The notes under the pieces were generated by a model. It saw nothing but the letters and a program-made list of their open reading frames with translations. It made no database searches and was not told the origin of the DNA. The translations under genes and the position numbers were made by a program. Shown here in pieces: positions 1 to 8,362 of a DNA stretch of 64,000 bases (position 1 is its first letter; every line of letters starts with the position of its first letter). This DNA is from Acetobacter sicerae. Its GTDB lineage: Bacteria > Pseudomonadota > Alphaproteobacteria > Acetobacterales > Acetobacteraceae. The DNA is taken from NCBI RefSeq assembly GCF_011516765.1, contig NZ_JAAABN010000002.1, positions 1-64,000 of the forward strand, in the 5' to 3' direction.

Positions 1-64
1 ACCCGCCGCCAGAAGCAGAATATCGTCAATATTCCAGATCGGGCTCCTGTGGGATGACTGAATT

Positions 65-856
65 CTACAAAATGACCCGAAATTGCCTCAAGTGTGAGAA
101 ATCCGCGTCGATTCTGCCCTGAGCGTCAGCCTCATTCTCACATAGTCTACCTAGGCGGGAAAAGGCTGAGAAAGCCTGCATCCAGAGGCTGTTATCAGCC
201 TGCAGTGCGTTAAGGGCTAACACCTCTTCCGGAATGTTCTTACCTACCAGCACCACACCAAGACCATTGGAATGGGTAAACCAGAAGCAAGGATATTGAT
301 GCTTTAGATCCTCGAAAAATCTCCAGACGCCGAAATTATTCTTGATGACGCTCGTGTCATGGAGGATTACGACACCTCGATCGGATAGTTTTGGTCGCCA
401 TTTTTCGAAATCGTTTTTAACGGCCTCATAGGTATGAAAACCGTCTATGTGAAGAAGATCGATTGACCCATCAGCAAACCCGTCAAGGGCTTCATCAAAC
501 GTGGATCGGATCAGAGTGGAAAAATCTGGAAAATGATTGCTGTTATAGGCATCTACTTCACGGAAGATATGACCGCCATAAAAACCACCATGCTCATCAC
601 CTTCCCAAGTGTCGACTGCATAGGTTTTTGTATTTAGTCCAAAATTTTGAACTGCGTGACAAAAGTTAAAATAGGAATTGCCGCGGAATGTCCCTAATTC
701 GACAATAGTTGATGGTTTGAGAGCATTTACCACCCAGTATGCGAAGGGAATATGGCCTGCCCATGGACCAGGATAAGTCACATAATACGAATCCTGCAAG
801 GCAGGCATAAGGTTCAGCAATGGAGCGGCCACAATGTCCTCGCGCGTATGGTGCAA
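65..856 (-). CDS. Class I SAM-dependent methyltransferase (Methyltransf_24-like)
   Basis: The product is a 263-residue Rossmann-type methyltransferase. The SAM-binding motif I is seen as IVELGTFRGNSYF at about residues 51-63, followed by the acidic strand end AVDTWEGDEHGG, then SIDLLHIDGFHTYEAVKNDF (about 131-150) and GVVILHDT. This IDG-H-Y pattern is typical of Methyltransf_24 proteins, which often occur in surface-polysaccharide or glycosyltransferase loci. The substrate cannot be told. The only in-frame start upstream is a TTG at 856, with a stop three codons before it and no clear ribosome-binding site. An internal ATG at 808 is an alternative, and 5' truncation is possible because transposon debris lies beside it. 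No partner gene is visible on the left edge. The family call is firm; function and start are not. Confidence 0.75.
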   Translation of the reverse strand: MHHTREDIVAAPLLNLMPALQDSYYVTYPGPWAGHIPFAYWVVNALKPSTIVELGTFRGNSYFNFCHAVQNFGLNTKTYAVDTWEGDEHGGFYGGHIFREVDAYNSNHFPDFSTLIRSTFDEALDGFADGSIDLLHIDGFHTYEAVKNDFEKWRPKLSDRGVVILHDTSVIKNNFGVWRFFEDLKHQYPCFWFTHSNGLGVVLVGKNIPEEVLALNALQADNSLWMQAFSAFSRLGRLCENEADAQGRIDADFSHLRQFRVIL

Positions 857-1236
857 TAACTTTTATCCCGAATATATCACACAGAACGCGAGGGAAAGAT
901 ACCTTCACGTTACAACATTAATTCAAATAACATCTAACATACTACCTGAATATTTCTAATCGAAGCCTGACAGCAGGGACAGGGTGCTCTTTCGCCGTCG
1001 ACAGACTAGAACATTATAGGCGCAGGTTTCTCTTCTTTGCTCAATTTACTATGTAAGAAACTTAAATCGCTCATTGAGTGGTCCACTCGGTCGTGCTTAC
1101 TGATATATCTATTTAGTATACATCCATGTAAACACGGAAGATATCCCTCAAGATCTTCCCCTTAGTCCCTAGAACTATTAATTTATTGAATTGATCTCAC
1201 TGTTGTGATCTGCAGGAGCATGAGAAGAGGGATCGC

Positions 1237-1332
1237 GTGTTTTTGCTGTCCGAGCGCTTGGTGAAGCGGATTAAGCCGCCATACCAGAGGGTCATGCCCC
1301 CCCGGCACGGCGGCGTGGATGACTGGCTTTAG
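1237..1332 (+). pseudogene. Possible N-terminal remnant of an IS5-type transposase
   Basis: A GTG-started open frame of 31 codons reads VFLLSERLVKRIKPPY, then later HGGVDDWL and a stop. The pattern S-E-x-x-x-x-R-I-x-P followed by HG-x-VDD is the usual opening of one IS5-family transposase group. Nothing downstream continues the protein. It is probably a relic; the match is short, so chance is possible. Confidence 0.3.
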
Positions 1333-1338
1333 GATTGA

Positions 1339-1369
1339 TTCTCAACTTACGGCAATCGCAAGTTGAGAA
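1339..1369. repeat. Perfect 10-bp inverted repeat
   Basis: TTCTCAACTT at 1339-1348 is mirrored by AAGTTGAGAA at 1360-1369 with an 11-base loop. No T-run follows on either strand, so it is not a canonical intrinsic terminator. It lies just after the transposase relic and could be an old element end or a protein-binding palindrome. Confidence 0.45.
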
Positions 1370-1551
1370 CAAAGCGGGTCTAATAGGCTATATTTAATGA
1401 ACTTTTTTCGGCACACGCATGACCTCTCACTGAAATAAATACCCCCTGCCCTCCTAAAGCGTGGAGCTTATGCATCCAAAGCTATGTCCGCTTCCGCCCT
1501 CGTTGCGGACGCCGAAGCGCAGTCTTGCGTTTCCTTGAAGCGGACGTCACG

Positions 1552-2422
1552 ACGGCGTGTCGTCAGTTAAGGAGGATGATGATTGAGGCGAACTGCACGG
1601 CTGCAAGGAAGGTCGATTTCAGTTTATCGTAGCGGTTTGCGATAGCGCGAAACTGCCTGAGTTTATTGAAGAACCTCTCAACATGGTTCCGTTCGCGGTA
1701 GAGAGAAAAATCGGTTTTCCGTCGTGTCGTTCTGTTACGTTTTGACGGGATGACCGGGGTAATCCCGCGCTGTATCAGCCGATCGACCAACCTGTCCGCG
1801 TCATACGCCCTGTCAGCAAGGAAAGCATCCGGGCCGATGTTTTCCAGAAGCGGTTCCGCCTGGGTGATGTCGGCATCCTGTCCCGGTGTGATGTCGATCT
1901 CCACCGGATTGCCCAGAGCGGCGCAGATGGCATGGATTTTTGTGCTCAATCCGGCTAGTGAGCGTCCGATGGCCTGATCCACCCCCCCCCCTTTTTGAGA
2001 GCTCCAGCACTATGCTGACGCGCCCGGACAATTGTGCTGTCGATCATCATGTATTCGTTGTCGTGATCAGCGGCCAGATAACGAAATATCCGTTCGATGA
2101 TGCCGCTTTCACACCAGCGGCGCAGACGCCGGTGCACATTTTTCCAGCCCCCGAAACGGGCAGGAAGGTCGCGCCATGGAATACCCGCGCGATAGCGATA
2201 CAGCACCGCCTCCACGAACAGACGGTTGTCCGCAGCTGTGCCGCCGATATGACCTTCACGAGACCGGGAAGAAGGTCCTTTATCCGCTCCCACTGGTCGT
2301 CGCGTAAACTATAGCGCCGCATTTGTCTGTCTCCCCCAAAAAACGGGAAAACAGTCAGCACACGCAGATACAAAGTACAACCCTTACATACTACACTCAG
2401 GGCTTAACTGACGAGACGCCGT
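1552..2422 (-). mobile_element. IS5-family insertion sequence, copy 1 (two-frame transposase)
   Basis: The element is about 871 bp and is bounded by 19-bp terminal inverted repeats. The left end, ACGGCGTGTCGTCAGTTAA (1552-1570), matches the complement of 2404-2422 with one mismatch. Its transposase is read on the minus strand and is split in two frames around a homopolymer, as in the IS427 subgroup of IS5. No target duplication is visible (flanks differ), so one end may have been rearranged since insertion. A related copy with the same ends lies at 11225-12079 in the opposite orientation. Confidence 0.85.
1563..2322 (-). pseudogene. IS5-family DDE transposase, frame-disrupted
   Basis: The start is ATG at 2322 (MRRYSLRDDQWERIKDLLPG). 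The first-half frame is lost right after this peptide: compared with copy 2 there is one extra base near 2262, after which the homology continues in another frame as REGHIGGTAADNRLF. The first half carries MMIDSTIV, the likely first catalytic Asp. At 1982-1996 the coding strand has A5 followed by G10, where the second half (DQAIGRSLAGLSTKIHA ... FLADRAYD ... ERFFNKLRQF, with the second D and the E) begins in the -1 frame. The homopolymer is a credible programmed slippage site. The extra base in the first half is a real lesion, so the gene is probably inactive. Confidence 0.8.
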
Positions 2423-2752
2423 AAATATAGGCTGACAGTTCGCGTAGATTGTGATGCCACAGCACCATACCCAAGTTATCAAAAACATCATATCAATATT
2501 TCTTATTTATACCAAAATCTGAAAATAATTCGAAATTACGCATTTTGGCAAAAAACTCACATTCAAATTACTCTCTCTTCTGTAGCAAGCTCACCCATAC
2601 ACTCAGATAAACGGAACCAGAAGGTCAAAAAAAACAATTATACTTAACCTGAATGATCGGTCTATCTGTATGATAAGGCACACAGAGCGCCTCAAGTGAG
2701 CGCACATTCATATAGTTTCGATACCGAATCGAATTGTGATGAGGAGAGAGAC
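2423..2752. other. AT-rich promoter region of the choline/betaine operon
   Basis: These 330 bases separate the IS from proX. I see no gene. The stretch is AT-rich and must hold the operon promoter if transcription does not start inside the IS. No operator or riboswitch was recognised. A good Shine-Dalgarno (GAGGAGAGAG) at about 2740-2750 precedes the proX ATG. Confidence 0.45.
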
Positions 2753-3685
2753 ATGTCTTCACGTATCTGGGGCGGGCGTCTTCTGAAGGCCGCTCTCGTA
2801 GCCTGTCTACCCATAACGACCTCAATTGCCATGGCGGCAGTGGAATCCAACGATCCGATCGCCATCGCCCAACATGATTGGGCTGGCAGTGAATTCAGTG
2901 CTTTGCTGCTTTCCCGACTGCTGCAGACAGCCGGTTACAACACCAAAATTATTACCATCGATGCCAGTTCCGTGAACACGGCACTGGAAAACGGGGATAT
3001 CACTTTTCAGCCTGAGGCGTGGACCACAAGCCATCCTGAAATTGAAAAGCTTCTGACCGAGAAGAAGGTAACGGAAGTGGGTGAGAGTGGTCTCGTCGGC
3101 ATGGACCGTTACTGGTACCCGCTCTACGTCAAGGAAAAATGTCCCGGTCTTCCTTCCTATAAGGCGCTCAACGCCTGCGCAGCTCTGTTTGCCACTCCAG
3201 AAACGGGGTCCAAGGGCCGTCTGCTGGTTTACCCGGAAGACTGGGGCGGGAATGATGAAAAGCGCGTCGAGAATCTCGGGCTGAATTTCGAAGTCGTGCA
3301 CGCGGGCTCTGAAGCGGCGCTGCTGGCGGAGGTAAAGGCGGCCGTTCAGCGCCATCAACCCATTCTCACGTGGCTGTACGAACCTCACTGGGCGCCTGTG
3401 GCGTTCAAAGGGGAGTATGTGAAGCTTCCGCCCTATACCAAGGAATGTATCGAAAGCGGCAGTTACGCCTGTGAAAAGCCTAAAGGCCCGATCCTCAAGC
3501 TGGCCTATAATGGTGCAAATGCGAAATGGCCTGGCGCCTACAAAATTTTCAAGGCCATGACCCTGAATAACCATGAATATGGGCAGGCGCTTGAGGAAAT
3601 CAGCCTTGATGGCAAGACATCCGATTCCGTCGTAACCGAGTGGATGGATCACAACAAGGACAGGTGGTCAGCCTGGCTGAAGTGA
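2753..3685 (+). CDS. proX: Periplasmic quaternary-amine-binding protein (ProX/OpuAC-type)
   Basis: This 310-residue protein is the substrate-binding component of an osmoprotectant/choline-type ABC importer. Residues 1-28 form a signal peptide (basic MSSRIWGGR, hydrophobic core, AMA-A cleavage area). The mature part has the OpuAC pattern, with many aromatic residues suited to a cation-pi box (QHDWAGSEF, FQPEAWTTSHP, DRYWYPLYV, ILTWLYEPHWAP). I chose ATG 2753 because GAGGAGAGAG lies just upstream and the signal peptide then begins normally; the frame extends to 2696 without such a signal. It is first in an operon with the permease 7 bases downstream. Choline, betaine or a related trimethylamine is the likely ligand from the neighbouring oxidation genes. 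Confidence 0.85.
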   Translation: MSSRIWGGRLLKAALVACLPITTSIAMAAVESNDPIAIAQHDWAGSEFSALLLSRLLQTAGYNTKIITIDASSVNTALENGDITFQPEAWTTSHPEIEKLLTEKKVTEVGESGLVGMDRYWYPLYVKEKCPGLPSYKALNACAALFATPETGSKGRLLVYPEDWGGNDEKRVENLGLNFEVVHAGSEAALLAEVKAAVQRHQPILTWLYEPHWAPVAFKGEYVKLPPYTKECIESGSYACEKPKGPILKLAYNGANAKWPGAYKIFKAMTLNNHEYGQALEEISLDGKTSDSVVTEWMDHNKDRWSAWLK

Positions 3686-3692
3686 ATTCACG

Positions 3693-5663
3693 ATGTCCGT
3701 ATCCATGATGTCAACAGAACCAAGCGCTGCGGGCCGGTGGAACGGCCGAACTGTGATCCTTCCAGTCGTTCTGCTGCTGATCGTGACGTTGTGCGCGAAT
3801 GCGGGAAACATACTCCCGCACTGGCTGGTAGTGTGGCCGCGTGAGGCCATGCTTCCCCTATCGACGGCCATCGGGAACGGGTTGGACAGACTGGCGCGAT
3901 GGCATGTTTTTGCGGGAATCACCGTCAAGGACATGACACGCGCTCTGGCCGGGCTCATTGCCTGGCCAGCCAATCTTCTGGAAGAAATCCTTGTTGATGG
4001 CGTGTCCCGCGGGACTGGCGCCGCGAAAGCAGAGGTGGCGCCCCCGCTGTCGTGGCTGGGTGTGTCGCTGGCGACCGTCTGGTTCGGATGGCGGCGTGGC
4101 GGCGTGGCGCTGGCCGGACTGGCTTTGCTGACAGCTCTTTATCTTCTGGGATTGGGACTGTGGCAAAGCGCCATGCAGACACTCGCCCTGCTGGGTGTGG
4201 CCGTGCCATTCGGCCTTGCGCTCGGGTTTGGTGCTGGCGTGATTCTGTGGCGTCAGAAACGCGTGCAGGCTCCCGCACTCCTGATACTCGACCAATTACA
4301 GACGATCCCGATTTTTGCCTATCTTGTTCCGCTTGTCGGATTTTTCGGGTTGGGATCAGCCACCGCCATTCTAGCGACCGTCATCTTCACAGTGCCGATC
4401 ATGGCGCGCACGACGGTTTCGGGGCTGACCCGTGCGGAGACCGCATTCGGCGAAGTCTCCGATTCAATGGGGTGCCGCTTCGGGCAGCGACTGTTCCTCA
4501 TCCTTGTGCCTGCCGCACGCCAAGAACTGCTGACCGGCGTCAACCAGGTCATCATGTTGTCCTTTTCCTGCACGGTGCTCGCTTCGCTCGTGGGAACGGC
4601 TGGACTGGGATACAATATCCTGATCGCCCTGCGGCAACTCAACATCGGGCGCGGACTGGAAGCCGGGCTGGGCGTCACCATTCTGGCCATTCTGCTCGAC
4701 CGCTTCTGTGCGACGCGATCCGTGACGCGCGCCTGTGGCGCGGGCTGGCTTGATCTGGGCATAGCCTCGCTGCTTCTTCTTGTTCCTACCCTCATCGGTT
4801 TTCATGAAACCGCGCTCACGCATTTTCCCGATAGCTGGCGCTTGTCCTCGGGCAGTGTGGTCGACAACGCTGTGGAGTGGGTCAACGTCAATCTTTTCTG
4901 GCTCACGGATGACATCAAGGCGTGGCTTCTGATTCATGTGCTCATGCCGCTGCGCGATGAAATGCAGACGCTCTCCTGGAGTGGCGTGGTGCTGTTTCTC
5001 GCGTTTCTGGGCTACTGCGCGCGCGGCTGGCGCGGGATGCTTCTGGTGGCGGCTCTCGCCACATTTCCAGCGGCTGTCGGGGTGTGGAAGCCCACAATGA
5101 TGACGGTCTATCTGTGTCTGATTTCAGTAGCGATAGCGACCCTCATCGGACTGCCGGTGGGCATCGTGGCCGGAAAGTATCCACGTTGGGGACGCCTCAT
5201 CCTGACCACGTGCGATCTTCTGCAGACGCTTCCAGCCTTTGTCTATCTCATACCGGTGATCATGTTTTTTGGCTCCGGTGATTTTTCCGCCTTTGTCGCC
5301 GTCGTCGTGTTCGCCATGTGTCCGGTCATTCGTTTCACGGCGCTGGGCATCCGCGAAGTGCCTCTTTCCTTGCAGGAAGCAGGACGTCAGCTCGGCATGA
5401 CGGAGGGGCAGATGTTGCGCAAGGTCGAACTTCCCATGGCCCACTCGCACATCCTTCTCGGCGTCAATTTTGCCGTGAACATGGCTCTGGCGATGCTTGT
5501 CGTAACCGCATTGATCGGCACGCGGGACCTCGGACGTGAAACCGTCAATGCCTTGTCGCATGTCGATCCCGGTCAGGGGCTGACCGCAGGACTGGCCGTC
5601 GCCAGCCTTTCACTGATCGCCAATCAGATCATTGGCGGGTTTGCGGGTCGGCAGCCGCAGTAA
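3693..5663 (+). CDS. proW: Fused double permease of the quaternary-amine ABC importer (ProW-type)
   Basis: At 656 residues this is about twice a standard ProW. It contains two copies of the binding-protein-dependent permease domain. The first has its EAA-like loop near 240-270 (SGLTRAETAFGEVSDSMGCRF), the second near 570-600 (REVPLSLQEAGRQLGMTEG). Each half repeats the motif LDQLQTIPIFAYLVPLVGFFG / CDLLQTLPAFVYLIPVIMFFG. The protein would be an inner-membrane homodimer-like pore in a single chain, driven by the ATPase at 7283. Fused ProW permeases are known in proteobacteria, so this is a family variant. It sits 7 bp after proX and 28 bp before the dehydrogenase. Confidence 0.85.
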   Translation: MSVSMMSTEPSAAGRWNGRTVILPVVLLLIVTLCANAGNILPHWLVVWPREAMLPLSTAIGNGLDRLARWHVFAGITVKDMTRALAGLIAWPANLLEEILVDGVSRGTGAAKAEVAPPLSWLGVSLATVWFGWRRGGVALAGLALLTALYLLGLGLWQSAMQTLALLGVAVPFGLALGFGAGVILWRQKRVQAPALLILDQLQTIPIFAYLVPLVGFFGLGSATAILATVIFTVPIMARTTVSGLTRAETAFGEVSDSMGCRFGQRLFLILVPAARQELLTGVNQVIMLSFSCTVLASLVGTAGLGYNILIALRQLNIGRGLEAGLGVTILAILLDRFCATRSVTRACGAGWLDLGIASLLLLVPTLIGFHETALTHFPDSWRLSSGSVVDNAVEWVNVNLFWLTDDIKAWLLIHVLMPLRDEMQTLSWSGVVLFLAFLGYCARGWRGMLLVAALATFPAAVGVWKPTMMTVYLCLISVAIATLIGLPVGIVAGKYPRWGRLILTTCDLLQTLPAFVYLIPVIMFFGSGDFSAFVAVVVFAMCPVIRFTALGIREVPLSLQEAGRQLGMTEGQMLRKVELPMAHSHILLGVNFAVNMALAMLVVTALIGTRDLGRETVNALSHVDPGQGLTAGLAVASLSLIANQIIGGFAGRQPQ

Positions 5664-5691
5664 TCATGCATCCAGAAGATGGAACAGACGA

Positions 5692-7278
5692 ATGACTCAC
5701 ACCTATATTGTCGTTGGAGCTGGATCGGCCGGATGTGTTCTGGCTGCACGGCTGAGCGAAGATCCGACCGTCAGCGTACTGCTTCTTGAGGCTGGCTCCC
5801 GCGATGCTCATCCGCTGATCCACATACCGGCGGCGCTTCCAGCCGTGGCGCCGCGGGCTTCCCTGAACTGGGGATATTATACGGAACCCGAAGCGGAACT
5901 GAACGGCCGCCGACTGTTCTGGCCACGGGGCAAGGTGCTTGGTGGCAGCAGCGCCATCAACGGCATGGTGTATACGCGCGGGAATGCCGGCGATTACGAT
6001 GCGTGGGAACAGCTTGGTGCGACAGGGTGGAGTTATGAAGATGTACTCCCATATTTTCGCAAGAGTGAGACCAACGTGCGTGGCGCAAGCCGGTATCATG
6101 GTGCGCGGGGGCCTCTGCATGTCACGCGGGGTGTGAGAACCTCCGAACTGTGCGATCTTTTTATCGAAGCCGGTCTACAGGCAGGATATCCCTACAATGA
6201 GGACTTCAACGCAGCCGATCAGAACGGCTTTGGTGATTTTGACGCCACCGTATGGAAAGGACGGCGCTGGAGCACGGCAACGGCTTTTCTGAAACCTGCT
6301 CTCAAACGCCCCAATCTTACGGTTGTCACGGGCGCGACAGTGAGTCGGCTTCTGTGGACCGGAAATCGGGCCGTGGGTGTGGAATATGTGCGTGGACGTG
6401 ATGTTGTCAGGACTTACTGTGAGGGAGAAGTCATTCTCTCTGGCGGCACCATAAATTCCCCGCAGATTCTTCAGCTTTCGGGAATTGGTCCTGCTGATGT
6501 CCTGCGTGGACTTGATATTCCCGTCATGGTGGACAGTCCTGAGGTCGGCAAAAACATGCAGGACCATCTGTGTGTGTGCCTGATGTCGCGGATTACCGCG
6601 CCGATCAGTCACTACAAGTGGCTCCAGCCGACGGCGGCGATGAAAGCGGTGTTGCATTATGCGCTTGGGCGCAAGGGAGTTGCTGCTCAGGCTCCTCTGT
6701 CAACAGGCGCATTTTTCCGAAGTGCGGAAGATCAGAAATATCCTGATATCCAGCTTCATCTGACACCGGCTCTGGTCACCAGCCATGACAGTGGGTGGCC
6801 AAGCGAACATGGTATGACCGTCTATATCAACCATGCTTATCCCGAGAGCCGTGGCGCGATCATGATTTCCAGCAATGATCCGCTGAAACATCCAAAAATC
6901 ATGGCAAATTACCTGTCGGCATCGGGCGATATTGATATTCTTCGTGATGCAGTAAGAAAGACCCGTGACATTCTTTCCGGTTCAGTATTCGATGGTGTGC
7001 GTGGCAGTGCGATTACCCTGCATGACGGGAACGTCACGGACGCCGAAATCGATGCCTTCATTCGGGCAGAAGCCGAAACGGTTTATCATCCGGTTGGAAG
7101 CTGCCGCATGGGCAGTGATTCCACTGCGGTCGTCACGCCCGATCTGAAAGTACAGGGCGTGGAAGGCGTGCGTGTCGTTGACGCCTCGGTCATGCCGCGA
7201 CTTATCAACGGCAACACCAATGCGCCAGCCATCATGATTGCGGAACGCGGCGCCGACTTCATCCGCAAGGGAGGCTGA
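5692..7278 (+). CDS. betA: GMC-family FAD oxidoreductase, probable choline dehydrogenase
   Basis: This 528-residue flavoprotein opens with the FAD-binding motif VVGAGSAGCVLAARLSED (about 7-24). It has the GMC signatures PRGKVLGGSSAINGMVYTRG (about 80-99) and GGTINSPQILQLSGIG. The C-terminal active-site pair is the His of YHPVGSCRMG and the Asn of NGNTNAPAIMIAERG. Length and motifs fit BetA-type choline dehydrogenases, although the GMC family also includes alcohol dehydrogenases. The transporter genes on both sides and the aldehyde dehydrogenase downstream support oxidation of choline to betaine aldehyde. The start at ATG 5692 places the FAD motif at the usual position; the frame is open further upstream into proW. 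Confidence 0.8.
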   Translation: MTHTYIVVGAGSAGCVLAARLSEDPTVSVLLLEAGSRDAHPLIHIPAALPAVAPRASLNWGYYTEPEAELNGRRLFWPRGKVLGGSSAINGMVYTRGNAGDYDAWEQLGATGWSYEDVLPYFRKSETNVRGASRYHGARGPLHVTRGVRTSELCDLFIEAGLQAGYPYNEDFNAADQNGFGDFDATVWKGRRWSTATAFLKPALKRPNLTVVTGATVSRLLWTGNRAVGVEYVRGRDVVRTYCEGEVILSGGTINSPQILQLSGIGPADVLRGLDIPVMVDSPEVGKNMQDHLCVCLMSRITAPISHYKWLQPTAAMKAVLHYALGRKGVAAQAPLSTGAFFRSAEDQKYPDIQLHLTPALVTSHDSGWPSEHGMTVYINHAYPESRGAIMISSNDPLKHPKIMANYLSASGDIDILRDAVRKTRDILSGSVFDGVRGSAITLHDGNVTDAEIDAFIRAEAETVYHPVGSCRMGSDSTAVVTPDLKVQGVEGVRVVDASVMPRLINGNTNAPAIMIAERGADFIRKGG

Positions 7279-7282
7279 GACG

Positions 7283-8347
7283 ATGCCGCATGTGTCTGAA
7301 ACAGACATGCCTTCGGCTCTCGCTCCAAAATTGCAGGTCGGGGAGTTGTGGAAGATTTATGGGACCAACGCAGAGAGGCTGGTCGGCAATCTGAACCGTG
7401 CTCCGGATGATGCCTTTCTGGAGAAGCACGGTCTCTTCGGTGCTGTGCGCGGTGTGAACTTTGATGTGATGCCCGGTGAACTGATCACGATCATGGGGCT
7501 GTCGGGCAGTGGAAAGTCCACCCTGCTGCGGGCCGTCAGTCGGCTGATAGAGCCTTCTTATGGAACGCTATTGATTGACGGGCAGGATTTTCTGGGGGCC
7601 TCGTCGCAGGAACTCATCAACATCCGGCGTCACAGGTTGGGAATGGTGTTTCAGCATTACGCCCTGCTGCCACACCGTACGGTTCTGGAAAATGTGGCGC
7701 TTCCCCTTGAAGTCCGGGGAGAAGCTCGGACTTCGCGTCTTGAAAAGGCACGCAAGACCATTGATCTGGTGGGATTGGGAAATCTCATTGACCGCTATCC
7801 GTCCCAGTTATCCGGCGGTCAGCAGCAGCGCGTGGGGATTGCACGATCTCTGGTGACAGATCCCGATATCTGGTTTCTGGATGAGCCTTTTTCGGCTCTT
7901 GATCCGCTCATTCGTCGCGAACTGCAGCAGGAGCTGCTGCGTCTGCAGAAGATCGTGAACAAGACGATCCTTTTCGTGACTCATGATTTTGACGAGGCCG
8001 TGCGTCTGGCCACGCGGATCATCGTGATGGAAGCGGGACGCATCGTGCAGATCGGCACACCCGAAGATATCGTCATGAGACCGAAGAATGCATATATTGA
8101 AGCATTTACCCGTAATATTCCAAAAGCAAATGTCGTCACTGTCGGCGCGATCGCGCGCCCTCCAACGGAGGAGGTCCTGGCTGGCATTCTGCCCGCACAG
8201 GCGCGGATCGTCGAAGTGGCGTCACGGATCCTTGCGTCATCTGGCACATTTGGAGTCGAGACGGCCGATGGGCATCGGGTTGGGATCATCGGAACGACCG
8301 ACATCCTGCCATTCCTGTTTTCATCACCTGAAACACATGCAGCCTGA
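7283..8347 (+). CDS. proV: ATPase of the quaternary-amine ABC importer (ProV/OpuAA-type)
   Basis: The 354-residue ATPase has Walker A GLSGSGKST at 72-80, a Q-loop in MVFQHYALLPHR, the signature LSGGQQQRVG from 176, Walker B DIWFLDEP at 195-202 and the switch His in FVTHDFDEA. The long N-terminal lead before Walker A, including a KHGLFGAVRGV-like segment, is characteristic of ProV rather than generic ATPases. The C-terminus (about 270-354) is a short CBS-like region ending GIIGTTDILPFLF; it may hold a reduced ionic-strength sensor. ATG 7283 follows AAGGGAGGCTGAGACG, and the gene starts 4 bp after the dehydrogenase stop. The placement between two catabolic enzymes shows import and oxidation are co-expressed. 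Confidence 0.85.
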   Translation: MPHVSETDMPSALAPKLQVGELWKIYGTNAERLVGNLNRAPDDAFLEKHGLFGAVRGVNFDVMPGELITIMGLSGSGKSTLLRAVSRLIEPSYGTLLIDGQDFLGASSQELINIRRHRLGMVFQHYALLPHRTVLENVALPLEVRGEARTSRLEKARKTIDLVGLGNLIDRYPSQLSGGQQQRVGIARSLVTDPDIWFLDEPFSALDPLIRRELQQELLRLQKIVNKTILFVTHDFDEAVRLATRIIVMEAGRIVQIGTPEDIVMRPKNAYIEAFTRNIPKANVVTVGAIARPPTEEVLAGILPAQARIVEVASRILASSGTFGVETADGHRVGIIGTTDILPFLFSSPETHAA

Positions 8348-8362
8348 GAGGATATTTTCATC

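Larger units (their letters stand above)
857..1551. other. AT-rich gene-poor stretch with transposon debris
   Basis: About 700 bases lie between the methyltransferase and the first insertion sequence. I see no complete gene. It contains a short open frame resembling the start of an IS5-type transposase (1237-1332) and a perfect 10-bp inverted repeat (1339-1369). Base composition is clearly more AT-rich than the neighbouring genes, which fits an accessory or scar region. Confidence 0.5.
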
